Shown one piece after another: positions 17,558 through 27,956 of a stretch of DNA of 47,700 nt (its first letter is position 1; each line of letters begins with the position of its first letter). The stretch is from Shewanella sp. GTDB taxonomy: Bacteria > Pseudomonadota > Gammaproteobacteria > Enterobacterales > Shewanellaceae. Below the pieces are notes generated by a model that saw nothing but the letters and a program-made list of their open reading frames with translations, did no database searches and had not been told where the DNA came from. The stretch lies in contig JAJNAU010000011.1 in NCBI GenBank assembly GCA_021462625.1, positions 1-47,700 of the forward strand, given 5' to 3'. A program made the position numbers and the translations under genes.

Positions 17558-18844
17558 TTAGATCCCCAATTTATCCCGTACCGTGTAATACCAAGCGCCC
17601 AGCGCGCTGAATGGCACTCTCAGGGCATGGCCGCCGGGGAAGGGATAATGTGGTAGCGAGGCAAAGGCATCAAAGCGTTTCGCCTGCCCAGACAAGACCT
17701 CTGCAATCAATTTGCCTGCCAAATGGGTATATGTCACCCCATGACCACTACACCCTTGGGAATAATAGATATTTTTGCCCAGTCGGCCAACCTGAGGCAA
17801 GCGTGATAGGGTCAGCAGGAAATTGCCGGTCCAGGTATAATCAATTCTGACATCGCTGAGCTGAGGGAAGGTTTTAAGCATCTTGGGCAGAATGATGGAT
17901 TTGATGTTGTCCGGATCCCGCGCGCCGTACACCACACCACCACCATAGATCAGCCGCTTGTCGCCGGACAGGCGGAAATAATCCAGCAGATAGTTGCAGT
18001 CTTCCACACAGTAATCCTGAGGCAGCAGGCTGTGAGCCAGCTCTTCGCCCAGAGGTTCAGTGGTAATAACCTGAGTCCCGCAGGGCATGGACTTGGCCAT
18101 CAGTTCGGGCATCAACTTGCCCAGATAAGCATTGCCTGCCACCACCACAAACCGGGCTTTCACTTCACCATGGGCTGTTTTTACAACAGCCGGCTCGCCT
18201 TCCACCACATCGAGCACAGCCGAATCTTCGAAGATTATTCCCCCCAGACTTTCCACCGCCCGGGCTTCGCCAAGTGCCAAATTCAGAGGATGAATATGGC
18301 CACCACTTTTATCCAGCATGCCACCGACGTAACGTTCAGTATTGACCACACCGCGAATGCCCTGCTCGTCGAGCATTTCGAGTTGATTGACATGACCATG
18401 GGCTTCCCAAAGGGCTTTTTGGGAACGTAAATGCCCCATCTGCTTTTGATTGAGGGCAGCAAACACTCCGCCATTTTTCAGGTCGCAGTCGATATGATAT
18501 TTCTCGATGCGCTCTCGAATGATACGTCCGCCTTCAAAGGCCATTTCACCGAACAGCTTGGCGGTTTCCTTGCCCACTGTTTTTTCAATCACATCGATAT
18601 CACGACTGTAACTGTTAACTATCTGCCCGCCGTTGCGACCCGAAGCGCCCCAGCCTATTCTGGCGGCTTCCAGCACTACAACAGTGAATCCGCTTTCCAG
18701 CAGATGCAGCGCCGAAGATAATCCGGTGTAGCCTGCACCAATCACACAGACATCTGCCTCGAGCTGCTCTTCAAGCCGGGGACGGTGAACTTTGTCATTG
18801 GCGGAAGCGGCGTAATAGGATTCTGCATGTGTCATTGCAACCAT
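17558..18844 (-). CDS. puuB: Gamma-glutamylputrescine oxidoreductase PuuB
   Basis: FAD-dependent oxidase of the DAO fold that oxidises gamma-glutamylputrescine to gamma-glutamyl-aminobutyraldehyde plus H2O2. N-terminal Rossmann motif GAGYTGLSSALHL (36-48), LEAARIGWGASGRNGGQ (about 57-73), and SGHGVTYTHLAG near the C-terminus. Closely collinear with E. coli PuuB, including SYYAASAN near the start. The ATG at 18844 is chosen because GGAGG stands 8 nt upstream; GTG at 18853 and ATG at 18835 are alternatives. A PuuR-type box lies 19 nt upstream, so it may head its own unit with gabD-gabT. Confidence 0.93.
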   Translation of the reverse strand: MVAMTHAESYYAASANDKVHRPRLEEQLEADVCVIGAGYTGLSSALHLLESGFTVVVLEAARIGWGASGRNGGQIVNSYSRDIDVIEKTVGKETAKLFGEMAFEGGRIIRERIEKYHIDCDLKNGGVFAALNQKQMGHLRSQKALWEAHGHVNQLEMLDEQGIRGVVNTERYVGGMLDKSGGHIHPLNLALGEARAVESLGGIIFEDSAVLDVVEGEPAVVKTAHGEVKARFVVVAGNAYLGKLMPELMAKSMPCGTQVITTEPLGEELAHSLLPQDYCVEDCNYLLDYFRLSGDKRLIYGGGVVYGARDPDNIKSIILPKMLKTFPQLSDVRIDYTWTGNFLLTLSRLPQVGRLGKNIYYSQGCSGHGVTYTHLAGKLIAEVLSGQAKRFDAFASLPHYPFPGGHALRVPFSALGAWYYTVRDKLGI

Positions 18845-18862
18845 CTTTCCCACCTCCCCTTG

Positions 18863-18877
18863 TGTTCATTATTTTAA
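18863..18877 (-). promoter_or_regulatory. PuuR-type operator upstream of puuB
   Basis: On the minus strand TTAAAATAATGAACA matches the E. coli PuuR recognition sequence AAAATATAATGAACA at 12 of 15 positions, including the whole 3' ten. It lies 19-33 nt upstream of the puuB start. Confidence 0.7.
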
Positions 18878-18960
18878 ACAACTAGCCTATGCTACACGTT
18901 CAAATTCGGAAACTCCAGCACAAGACCCAGAATAGTTTACGGGTATGTAAAATTTATGAA

Positions 18961-18985
18961 ACAACAACGGCCGCCGCAGCGACCG
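18961..18985 (-). terminator. Hairpin after potI
   Basis: On the minus strand AACGGTCGC and GCGGCCGTT pair across a short loop (one G-U), followed by GTTGTTTC rather than a clean T run. It lies about 20 nt after the potI stop, so it may reduce read-through into puuB rather than stop it. Confidence 0.5.
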
Positions 18986-19005
18986 TTATCATTGCCGGGA
19001 TCCCA

Positions 19006-19821
19006 CTATTCCATGGCCGCTTTGGCCCGTTTCTCTGAACGCCTCGCAAAGTACCAGGACAGGAAGGCCAACAAGGACACCACCAGAATAATCAGCGTCG
19101 CCAAGGCGTTGATTTTGGGCGATACCCCAAGGCGTACCGAGGAGAACACCACCATGGGCAAAGTGGTGGCACCCGGCCCTGAGGCAAAGCTGGCTATCAC
19201 CAGGTCATCCAGCGACAGACTGAATGACAGCAGCCAACCCGCCATCAGCGCCGGAGTTATCATCGGCACTGTGATGGTGAAGAAGGTCTTGAGCGGGGTC
19301 GCCCCCAAGTCCATGGCCGCCTCTTCGATGGACATATCCAACTCCCGTAATCGGGATGACACCACCACAGCCACATAAGCGGCGCAGAAGGTAGAGTGCG
19401 CCAGCCAAATGGTTAATCGCCCGCGTTCGGTCGGCCAGCCGATTAACTCTGCCATGTGCACAAACAACAGCAGTAGTGACAGACCAGTGATCACTTCGGG
19501 CATCACCAAAGGCGCGGTGATCATATTGGACAACGACAGCTTTGCCCAACTGCGACGAAAGCGGATCATCACAAAGGCCGCCATGGTGCCCAGCACCACC
19601 GCCATTGAGGCTGACAAGAACGCGATGTTCAGACTGGTCCAGACTGCATCCAAAATCTGCTGATCCTCCAACAACTCTCCATACCATTTAGTGGAAAACC
19701 CGCCCCAAACAGTCACCAGCTTGGAAGCGTTGAAGGAGTAGAAGATCAGGATAAACATTGGGGCGTATAAAAAGATGAGCCCCACCCACAGCATGACGGT
19801 AGAAAAACTCGGCTTCTTCAT
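19006..19821 (-). CDS. potI: Putrescine ABC transporter permease PotI
   Basis: Second membrane subunit of the PotFGHI-type putrescine importer. The 271-aa protein has about six hydrophobic segments (first VMLWVGLIFLYAPMFILIFYSF at 9-30) and the permease coupling motif EAAMDLGATPLKTFFTITVP (about 181-200) that contacts the ATPase. Its ATG overlaps the potH stop by 4 nt. Collinear with E. coli PotI (281 aa). A hairpin follows. Confidence 0.93.
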   Translation of the reverse strand: MKKPSFSTVMLWVGLIFLYAPMFILIFYSFNASKLVTVWGGFSTKWYGELLEDQQILDAVWTSLNIAFLSASMAVVLGTMAAFVMIRFRRSWAKLSLSNMITAPLVMPEVITGLSLLLLFVHMAELIGWPTERGRLTIWLAHSTFCAAYVAVVVSSRLRELDMSIEEAAMDLGATPLKTFFTITVPMITPALMAGWLLSFSLSLDDLVIASFASGPGATTLPMVVFSSVRLGVSPKINALATLIILVVSLLAFLSWYFARRSEKRAKAAME

Positions 19822-20732
19822 GCATCTTTCTCCAAGTCTTTAGCCTGATAATGGTGGAACAGGGTGATTGGGATGATAAGCAGTGCCAGCATCACAATCG
19901 CCAGAGCCGAAGCCACCGGCCAGTCACGGTTATTGAAGAACTCCTGCCACAACACTTTACCTATCATGAGTGAATCCGGGCCGCCGAGCAGCTCAGGAAT
20001 AACAAACTCACCCACCGCCGGAATAAACACCAGCATAGAGCCTGCTATGACACCGCCTTTGGATAGCGGCAGGGTAATTTTCCAGAAGGTGTTAAAGCTG
20101 CGGGACCCCAGATCTGAAGCCGCCTCAAGCAGACTCACATCCAGCTTCACCAGATTGGCGTACAGGGGCAGGATCATAAAGGGCAGATAAGCGTAAACAA
20201 TACCTATGTATACGGCGAGATTGGTATTCAGTATCTGCAGCGGCTCATCAACTATTCCAAGTCCCAATAACAAGTTATTAATAAGCCCTGTGTTACTTAA
20301 AATTCCCATCCAGGCATACACCCGGATAAGGAATGAAGTCCAGGAAGGCAACATCACCAACAGCAGCAACACGGTCTGCATCTTTGCCGGCGCCCGAGCG
20401 ATGGCATAGGCCATGGGATAGCCCAGTAATAAACAGCCCAGGGTCGAGAAAAAGGCGATTTTCAGCGAACCCAGATAGGCGATGTAATACAGAGAATCAT
20501 CCACCAGCAGCAGATAATTTCCCAGGTTCAACGCCACATCGAGGATTTCATCGGCATAGATAAAGGTTGGCTCATAGGGTGGAATTGCAATGGCTGCCGT
20601 CGAGAAGCTGATTTTCAGCACGATGGCAAATGGCAGCATGAAGAACAGGCTCAGCCAGAGAAATGGAAAACCCAGAGTAAAATGCCTGCCACGAATGGCC
20701 AGGCGAAAACCTTTTTTTCTTTTGCTCATCAT
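19818..20732 (-). CDS. potH: Putrescine ABC transporter permease PotH
   Basis: First membrane subunit of the putrescine importer. It has hydrophobic segments throughout and the EAA loop EAASDLGSRSFNTFWKITLP. It is very similar to E. coli PotH over PSWTSFLIRVYAWMGIL and FIPAVGEFVIPELLGGPDS. The ATG at 20732 (304 aa) is chosen because it gives an ATGA overlap with potG; the frame also opens at a TTG at 20765 inside potG, which would add 11 residues with no family match. A second ATG follows immediately. Confidence 0.93.
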   Translation of the reverse strand: MMSKRKKGFRLAIRGRHFTLGFPFLWLSLFFMLPFAIVLKISFSTAAIAIPPYEPTFIYADEILDVALNLGNYLLLVDDSLYYIAYLGSLKIAFFSTLGCLLLGYPMAYAIARAPAKMQTVLLLLVMLPSWTSFLIRVYAWMGILSNTGLINNLLLGLGIVDEPLQILNTNLAVYIGIVYAYLPFMILPLYANLVKLDVSLLEAASDLGSRSFNTFWKITLPLSKGGVIAGSMLVFIPAVGEFVIPELLGGPDSLMIGKVLWQEFFNNRDWPVASALAIVMLALLIIPITLFHHYQAKDLEKDA

Positions 20733-21865
20733 GTTCTTAACACCACGCCACTGGTGTCCTCCCAACTGATATACACCTCGTCATCCCAGGTGGGGTGGTC
20801 GGCATGACGCTCGCGGTTGGTCATGCTGCACTGCACCAACTGGCTATTCTCCAAGCGGATGTAATACACAGACAAACCGCCCAGATAGGCAATATCGTGT
20901 ACTGTGCCTTTGGCCCAGTTGTAATCACCCTCAGGCTGCTCACGGCTGATCAGAGTTTTCTCGGGACGGACCGCCAGCCACACCCGCATATCATCAATAC
21001 TGGTGGATACCCCGTGGCCAACGTAGAAAGGCTGGCTCAGACCCGGGCCTTTGATGATGAGATGGTCCACTTCGTCGTCAGTAATCTCCCCTTCGAACAG
21101 GTTCACGCTGCCAATAAATTCAGCAATCATGCGGCTGCTGGGGCTTTCATAAATGTCCATGGGTGAGCCGGTCTGGGCAATCCAGCCATCGCTCATAATG
21201 GCGATGCGACCGGCCATGGTCATGGCTTCTTCCTGATCATGGGTCACCATCACACAGGTCACCCCCACCCGCTCCAGAATTTCCACCACTTCCAGTTGCA
21301 TCTGGGTGCGCAATTTCTTGTCAAGCGCTCCCATGGGCTCATCCAACAGCAATAGCTTAGGACGTTTGGCCAAGGAGCGAGCCAAAGCAACCCGCTGGCG
21401 CTGACCACCGGATAACTGGTGCGGTTTGCGATTGGCAAACTGCTCCATATGCACCAGTTTGAGCATCTCTTTTACCCGCTGTTCAATTTCTGCCTTGGGC
21501 AATTTGTCCTGCTTTAACCCGAATGCAATATTCTGAGAGACTGTCATATGGGGGAAGAGAGCATAAGACTGGAACATCATATTAATGGGACGCTCGTAAG
21601 GCGGCAGATCAGTAATATCCTGACCATCAAGGAAAATGCGTCCTTCAGTTGGCTTTTCAAAACCGGCCAGCATTCTTAGTAAGGTTGACTTACCGGAACC
21701 AGAGCCGCCCAGTAAGGCAAATATCTCGCCTTTATTGATGGTCAGTGACACATCATCCACGGCACGAACATCATCAAAGAGCTTGCTGATCCGCTCAATT
21801 TTGAGCAGCACTTCATCCTGAGTTTTATGATTTGGTTTGGCAGGAAGGCCTGAGGTGATTGCCAT
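20729..21865 (-). CDS. potG: Putrescine ABC transporter ATP-binding protein PotG
   Basis: ATPase energising putrescine uptake. Walker A LLGGSGSGKST (51-61), Q-loop FQSYALFPHM (98-107), signature LSGGQ (151-155), Walker B LLLLDEP (171-177), switch His in VMVTHDQEE; the C-terminal third is a TOBE-type regulatory domain. The start at 21865 (378 aa; E. coli 377) is backed by GGAGAAG 7-8 nt upstream; the open frame to 21922 would add 19 unmatched residues. Overlaps potH by 4 nt and is separated from potF by a hairpin-containing gap. Confidence 0.94.
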   Translation of the reverse strand: MAITSGLPAKPNHKTQDEVLLKIERISKLFDDVRAVDDVSLTINKGEIFALLGGSGSGKSTLLRMLAGFEKPTEGRIFLDGQDITDLPPYERPINMMFQSYALFPHMTVSQNIAFGLKQDKLPKAEIEQRVKEMLKLVHMEQFANRKPHQLSGGQRQRVALARSLAKRPKLLLLDEPMGALDKKLRTQMQLEVVEILERVGVTCVMVTHDQEEAMTMAGRIAIMSDGWIAQTGSPMDIYESPSSRMIAEFIGSVNLFEGEITDDEVDHLIIKGPGLSQPFYVGHGVSTSIDDMRVWLAVRPEKTLISREQPEGDYNWAKGTVHDIAYLGGLSVYYIRLENSQLVQCSMTNRERHADHPTWDDEVYISWEDTSGVVLRT

Positions 21866-21929
21866 AATACTTCTCCGCAAAATACCCAGCAGGCGGCACC
21901 AGGTCCGCCACAGGTGTAACAACTAAGGT

Positions 21930-21970
21930 TTGTCTGTCATCAGCAGACAAGCAGGGGCACTGGGCCCCTG
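21930..21970 (-). other. Two hairpins between potF and potG
   Basis: TTGTCTG/CAGACAA (21930-21936, 21944-21950) and CAGGGGC/GCCCCTG (21952-21958, 21964-21970) are adjacent stem-loops with no T run. Placed just after the binding-protein gene, they could protect its mRNA 3' end and lower downstream expression, as known for other binding-protein operons. That role is inferred. Confidence 0.55.
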
Positions 21971-21978
21971 AGTTATTG

Positions 21979-23244
<1,266 letters not shown>

Positions 23245-23357
23245 TTATTAGTCTTCACCTTGATTTATATAACTTTTTATCTCAGTACCGCAGCGCCGAT
23301 GAGCATCAGTGCGGGCGTTGGCAGACCAGCTTAACCCACGCCGGTTAAAGCATGGAA

Positions 23358-24707
23358 TCACACAGTCAGCAGCAGGAACTCACGCTCCCAGGAACTGACC
23401 ACGCGACGGAAGTTCTCCAACTCTGCCCGCTTGACCGCCACAAAACCGGTTGTGAAGTCCTCGCCCAGATAACGACGGCAGCAACTGCTGTCCTCCATCA
23501 TCGCCAGCGCTTCCTCCAGCGTCAGTGGCAAAGTCACCTCAGAGCGATTTTCATTGGCCCTTCCCACGACAGGTTGTGATGGTGCGATTTCTTCAACCAT
23601 ACCTATATAGCCACACAGCAAACTGGCGGCGAATGCCAGGTAGGCATTGGCATCGGCACCGGGAATGCGGTTCTCAATACGGCGATTCTGCGGTGAAGAC
23701 ACAGGAACCCGCAGACCACAGGTGCGGTTCTCCTCTCCCCACTCCAGATTCACCGGCGCCGAGGTGTCAGGCAGGAATCGTCTGAACGAGTTCACATTTG
23801 GCGCCATCAGCGGCGTCAGCTCAGGCATATAACGTTGCAAGCCGCCTATATAGCTGAGGAAATGCTGGCTCATGGTGCCATCGTCTTTGGTAAACAGATT
23901 ACTGCCAGTTTTTGTATCCAGCACACTCTGGTGAATATGCATGGCGCTGCCAGGTTCGTTAGTCACTGGTTTGGCCATAAAGGTGGCACAGACATTATGT
24001 TTGAGGGCCGCTTCTCTGAGTGTGCGTTTAAACACAAATACCTGATCAGCCAGTTGCAATGGATTGCCATGACTGAAGTTAATCTCCATCTGCGCCGGAC
24101 CGTCTTCATGGATCAGAGTGTCAATAAACAGCTCCTGAGCCTCACACCAATCATACATATCCTCAAACAAAGGGTCGTACTCGTTGGCGGCATCGATGGA
24201 AAATGACTGGCGACCAGCTTCGGGACGCCCCGAACGGCCAAGGGGCGGATTGAGTGGCAGATCCGGATCGCCATTACGGGCAACCAGATAAAACTCCATC
24301 TCCGGCGCAATTACCGGCTGCCAGCCTTTATCTTCATAAAGCTTAAGCACTTTTTTAAGCACATTGCGGGGGGACAGTTCGATGGGATTTCCCATACGGT
24401 CATACAGATCGTGTATCACCTGGGCGGTGGCTTCCACTGTCCAGGGCAACTCATACACGGCGTTTTCATCAGGCACACACAGAAAATCGACATCCGCCTC
24501 ATTGAGTAGCTGGTAATGGATATCGTCATCCACAAAATCGCCGGTGACTGTCTGCAACAAGACGCTTTCAGGCAAGCGCATGCCCTCTTCATTGATAAAT
24601 TTGTCCACGGGGGCGATCTTACCGCGGGCGATCCCGGTCATATCACTGATAACACATTCAACTTCAGTGATTTTCTTCTGTTTCAAAAACGCGATTAGCT
24701 TTTCCAT
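23358..24707 (-). CDS. puuA: Gamma-glutamylputrescine synthetase PuuA
   Basis: Glutamine-synthetase-fold ligase that joins glutamate to putrescine using ATP, the first step of the Puu pathway. Seen: APEMEFYLV (Glu metal ligand), GPAQMEINFSHG, ATFMAKPVTNEPGSAMHIHQS, LAPNVNSFRRF and NRIPGADANAYLAFAA, all diagnostic for the GlnA fold and specifically the PuuA/SpuI group. The ATG at 24707 (449 aa), two nt after the puuD stop, is preferred; an in-frame ATG at 24743 inside puuD would add 12 residues. No adenylylation-site tyrosine motif of GlnA is evident. Ordinary GlnA is unlikely given the context. Confidence 0.92.
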   Translation of the reverse strand: MEKLIAFLKQKKITEVECVISDMTGIARGKIAPVDKFINEEGMRLPESVLLQTVTGDFVDDDIHYQLLNEADVDFLCVPDENAVYELPWTVEATAQVIHDLYDRMGNPIELSPRNVLKKVLKLYEDKGWQPVIAPEMEFYLVARNGDPDLPLNPPLGRSGRPEAGRQSFSIDAANEYDPLFEDMYDWCEAQELFIDTLIHEDGPAQMEINFSHGNPLQLADQVFVFKRTLREAALKHNVCATFMAKPVTNEPGSAMHIHQSVLDTKTGSNLFTKDDGTMSQHFLSYIGGLQRYMPELTPLMAPNVNSFRRFLPDTSAPVNLEWGEENRTCGLRVPVSSPQNRRIENRIPGADANAYLAFAASLLCGYIGMVEEIAPSQPVVGRANENRSEVTLPLTLEEALAMMEDSSCCRRYLGEDFTTGFVAVKRAELENFRRVVSSWEREFLLLTV

Positions 24708-24709
24708 TT

Positions 24710-25471
24710 TTATCTCACTCGGGTTTGTGCCCTGTGCTGACATGCTTCACCAAACGCCTTGAATATCGACAAGTAGAAGGCATGCTTGGTCACTTCCCAT
24801 TCGGGGTGAAATTGCACACCCAGGGCAAAATTACTGGCATCTTTCACCGAGACAGCTTCAATCAAGCCGTCCGGCGCGTAGGCTTCCGGCCGCAACCCAC
24901 TGGCAAGACGATCAACGCCTTGGGTATGGACGGAATTCACTTCCGCCGAGCTGCGGCCCCATACGTCGAAAAGCAACCCCCCTGGCTCCAGTGTCACAGT
25001 GTGGGCCAGCCCATACTGCACTGTCAGCGATTGACTCCTGTCTTCCCTGTGCTCCATAAAACGCCCTGTCTCATGGAGTTTTTGGTGCAGACTGCCACCA
25101 AATGCGACATTCATTTCCTGAAAGCCCCGACATATACACAGCAAAGGAACTCCGGCCTCAACGGCCTGGCGGATAAGAGCAAGCGTCGTGGCGTCGCGCT
25201 GCGCATCATGTTTAGTTCCGGGGTCGCTCGCCGGACCCTGATAGTGATGAGGCTCAACATTGGAAGGCGAGCCTGTCACCATCAGTCCGTCGAGTCGTTC
25301 AAGAATTGCTGCCACTGGCGTTTCGACGCCGAGTGATGGGATGAGTAGCGGCCAGCACCCCGCTCCGTCGGTAATCCCCGACAAATACTTAACACCAACA
25401 ACATTGAATGGATGCAAGCCCAACTGCTCATTACATGCTGTTACGCCTATCAAAGTCTGGCTTGTCGCCAT
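24710..25471 (-). CDS. puuD: Gamma-glutamyl-GABA hydrolase PuuD
   Basis: Class I amidotransferase-fold peptidase (C26) that frees GABA from gamma-glutamyl-GABA. The 253-aa protein shows Cys114 in LLCICRGFQEMN and His222/Glu224 in FHPEWE, the hydrolytic triad. GSPSNVEPHHYQG (68-80) and ERDA/QRDATTLALI match PuuD. It heads the minus-strand series and abuts puuA. A partial PuuR-type box lies about 50-65 nt upstream. Confidence 0.93.
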   Translation of the reverse strand: MATSQTLIGVTACNEQLGLHPFNVVGVKYLSGITDGAGCWPLLIPSLGVETPVAAILERLDGLMVTGSPSNVEPHHYQGPASDPGTKHDAQRDATTLALIRQAVEAGVPLLCICRGFQEMNVAFGGSLHQKLHETGRFMEHREDRSQSLTVQYGLAHTVTLEPGGLLFDVWGRSSAEVNSVHTQGVDRLASGLRPEAYAPDGLIEAVSVKDASNFALGVQFHPEWEVTKHAFYLSIFKAFGEACQHRAQTRVR

Positions 25472-25831
25472 GAACCACCTCTAATTACACTGCCGGGCTT
25501 TTGTTGCATGCTTGTTGCGTGCGTTCATTTTTTCACACACTACACGGATTTATAGGCACAGGCAAGCGCTAATAGTGCAACTCTGACGACAGCACATAAA
25601 CACCACATAACACATTGTTTTTAAATTATTTTTAAAAAATAGACGCAGGGGGTTTATGGTTAATAGGAACAGAGTGAACGGTAACCCATAGACACGTCCC
25701 TAACAAATTGACTCTGAAGGAAAAACCGGGAAAACCGACAAATTGGTCGAAAATTATTTACACGTGAAGGGAAATCAATCGGCCGACGATAAAATTCGGC
25801 CAGCTAAAATGGCGGCATCAGCAGCAAAACA
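25472..25831. other. 360-nt gap between puuR and puuD
   Basis: No gene. On the minus strand, near 25523-25537, GTGAAAAAATGAACG shares the AAATGAAC core of the PuuR site but only 9 of 15 positions overall. The rest is AT-rich and holds the puuD promoter region; no clear -35/-10 pair or terminator for puuR was identified. Confidence 0.35.
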
Positions 25832-26380
25832 TCAGAAATTCGCTGGAGTAGTGGCGCTGATCAGGCGGCAGGGAGTATCGAATGGATTACGGAATCTGTG
25901 AGGTTGTTCGCTGTTGAAATAATAGCTGTCTCCGATTTCAAGAATGAACACCTCATCCTCCACGGTCAGCTCAAGGCGTCCCTCAATAACCATGGCCGCC
26001 TCTTCGCCCTCATGGTGTAACATGTCTTCACCGGTATCGGTGCCGGGGTGATAAGTTTCATACATCACAGACATCGAACGGTTCGGATAATCGCGACCTA
26101 TGAGTTTAAACTCCAGCGGCCCGGTGCCGAAATCCAGCAGCTCATTGGAGCGATAAACCACTTTTTGTTCTGCGGTCATGCTTTCGCCGATAGAGAAAAA
26201 CTCGACCAGAGACATGGGGATCCCAGAAAGTACTTTTTTGAGCGAGCTGACAGAGGGGCTGACGCTGTTTTTTTCTATCATTGAGATGGTACTGTTGGTT
26301 ACGCCGGCCAGTTTGGCCAGTTCCCGTTGAGAGAGACCTTTCATTTTCCGAACAGCTTTGAGGTTGGCACCTATATCCAA
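25832..26380 (-). CDS. puuR: PuuR-like HTH-cupin transcriptional repressor
   Basis: Regulator with an N-terminal XRE-type helix-turn-helix (GLSQRELAKLAGVTNSTISMIE, about 15-36) and a C-terminal cupin sensor domain (about 105-175: TGEDMLHHEGEEAAMVIEG, GDSYYFNSEQPHRFRN). In E. coli PuuR represses puu genes and responds to putrescine. The chosen TTG at 26380 has a perfect GGAGG 9 nt upstream (26390-26394) and gives MDIGANLKAVRK, the usual start of these proteins; the frame opens at 26449. At 182 aa it matches E. coli PuuR (185). Divergent from a second puuB-like gene, with a PuuR-type box between them over its own -35 region, suggesting autoregulation. Confidence 0.9.
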   Translation of the reverse strand: MDIGANLKAVRKMKGLSQRELAKLAGVTNSTISMIEKNSVSPSVSSLKKVLSGIPMSLVEFFSIGESMTAEQKVVYRSNELLDFGTGPLEFKLIGRDYPNRSMSVMYETYHPGTDTGEDMLHHEGEEAAMVIEGRLELTVEDEVFILEIGDSYYFNSEQPHRFRNPFDTPCRLISATTPANF

Positions 26381-26389
26381 ATCACGAAT

Positions 26390-26394
26390 CCTCC
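26390..26394 (-). promoter_or_regulatory. GGAGG ribosome binding site deciding the puuR TTG start
   Basis: Perfect anti-16S match on the minus strand, 9 nt from the TTG at 26378-26380. No ATG is suitably placed. Confidence 0.75.
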
Positions 26395-26493
26395 AATCTT
26401 CACCATATTCAGTGGCGGCAGGTACACAGCACATAGTTGGGTGCAACAAACAGCAGTGCTGAGCATACTTTGTATTGTATCATGAAAGCATGT

Positions 26494-26508
26494 TAAATAA
26501 AATGAACA
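26494..26508 (+). promoter_or_regulatory. PuuR-type operator between puuR and puuB2
   Basis: TAAATAAAATGAACA matches the E. coli PuuR site AAAATATAATGAACA at 13 of 15 positions. On the minus strand a TACAAT -10-like hexamer (26474-26479) for puuR would place the box over the -35 region. Confidence 0.75.
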
Positions 26509-26593
26509 CTCTGTACAGACTGGTACAGCTTCTGCCGTATTATTGATATACCTGGACGGATTCACGTACAACAAAAACAAGAATGGAGTCAAC

Positions 26594-27901
26594 ATGCCAG
26601 CCAAATCCCCGATCCACAATGACAATTACCCCGCCTCCTTTTATTACGCCACGGCCAAAGAGTTGGTGCCGCATCCACGACTGGAGGCGTCTGTCGATAC
26701 TGACGTGTGCATTGTCGGCGGTGGTTTTACCGGCATTAATACCGCCATCGAACTGGCGCAACAGGGCTATAAGGTTGTATTGCTGGAGGCTCACAGGATT
26801 GGCTGGGGCGCATCGGGGCGCAATGGGGGTGAGTTAATCCGCGGCATCGGCCACAACCTGGATCAGTTTGAATCCAGCATTGGTTCCGAGGGTGTTCGTG
26901 CCATTAAGCTGATGGGTCTTGAAGCCGTGGATATCGTTAAACAGCGGATTGCCAGCCACAATATAGATTGTGACTTGCAAATGGGCTTTTGTGATTTGGC
27001 CATAAAACCCAGACACATGGATGAACTGCAGGAAGAGATAGATGAACTGCTCTCTCTGGGTTACCGGCATGAACTCAAACTGTTACCAAAATCCAGCTTA
27101 CATGAAGTTATTGGCGCTGACCGCTATCAGGGCGCATTGGTGGATATGGGCAGTGGGCATCTGCACCCACTGAATCTGGTGCTCGGAGAAGCCAGAGTCG
27201 CCAAAGAGCTAGGGGTGGCAATATATGAGCACAGCGCCGCCACTGAGATCATCAAAGGTGACACTATCACAGTAAAAACCGCCAGAGGTCAGGTCAGCAG
27301 CCGTTTTCTGGTACTGGCAGGCAACGCCTACATCGGCCACAAACTGGAGCCGCACATAGGTGGCAAAATACTGCCGGCAGGCAGTTACCTGCTGGCCACA
27401 GAGCCCCTGCCCCAGGCGGTTTGCGAGCAAATTATTCCCCACAATATGGCTTTTGCCGACATGAGTATGGCGCTGGATTACTTCCGTCTGTCAGCCGATA
27501 ACCGCCTGCTGTTTGGCGGCCTGTGCACTTATTCAGGTAAGGATCCCAAAGATATCTGCGCCGCCCTGAGACCCAATATGGAAAGAGTGTTCCCCCAGCT
27601 TAAAGGCGTGGGTATTGAGTATGAATGGGGCGGCATGATAGGCATTGGCGCCAATCGAATGCCGCAGATTGGCCGTCTGCCTGACAGTCCCAACATCTAT
27701 TTCGCCCAAGCCTACTCCGGCCATGGTGTGAACGCTACCCATATGGCCGCAAGAGTGCTGGCCGAAGCCATCAACAACCAAACTGACCGCTTTGATATTT
27801 TTGCCGCCATCCAGCACATGACCTTTCCCGGGGGGCCGGTGCTGCGCTCCCCCATACTGGCAGCCGGGATGCTGTACCATCGTATGATGGATCTGTTTTG
27901 A
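26594..27901 (+). CDS. Second PuuB-like FAD-dependent amine oxidoreductase
   Basis: DAO-fold flavoenzyme paralogous to the PuuB at 17558: Rossmann motif VGGGFTGINTA (41-51), LEAHRIGWGASGRNGGE (64-80), DMGSGHLHPLNL and SGHGVNATHMAAR. It differs where PuuB has GGQIVNSYSRD (here GGELIRGIGHN), so substrate preference may differ, for example another gamma-glutamylated diamine. The ATG at 26594 with GGAG at 26585-26588 is chosen over 26543. It is the only plus-strand gene in this part of the island, divergent from puuR with a shared PuuR-type box, and ends at a bidirectional terminator against puuC. Confidence 0.88.
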   Translation: MPAKSPIHNDNYPASFYYATAKELVPHPRLEASVDTDVCIVGGGFTGINTAIELAQQGYKVVLLEAHRIGWGASGRNGGELIRGIGHNLDQFESSIGSEGVRAIKLMGLEAVDIVKQRIASHNIDCDLQMGFCDLAIKPRHMDELQEEIDELLSLGYRHELKLLPKSSLHEVIGADRYQGALVDMGSGHLHPLNLVLGEARVAKELGVAIYEHSAATEIIKGDTITVKTARGQVSSRFLVLAGNAYIGHKLEPHIGGKILPAGSYLLATEPLPQAVCEQIIPHNMAFADMSMALDYFRLSADNRLLFGGLCTYSGKDPKDICAALRPNMERVFPQLKGVGIEYEWGGMIGIGANRMPQIGRLPDSPNIYFAQAYSGHGVNATHMAARVLAEAINNQTDRFDIFAAIQHMTFPGGPVLRSPILAAGMLYHRMMDLF

Positions 27902-27904
27902 CGT

Positions 27905-27936
27905 AAAAAAACCGGACTGCCTCAGTCCGGTTTTTT
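27905..27936. terminator. Bidirectional terminator between the second puuB and puuC
   Basis: AAAAAACCGGACTG, loop CCT, CAGTCCGGTTTTTT: a perfect 14-bp stem with A and T runs, placed between two convergent genes. Confidence 0.95.
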
Positions 27937-27956
27937 CTCCTATCGGTCACCTGTCA

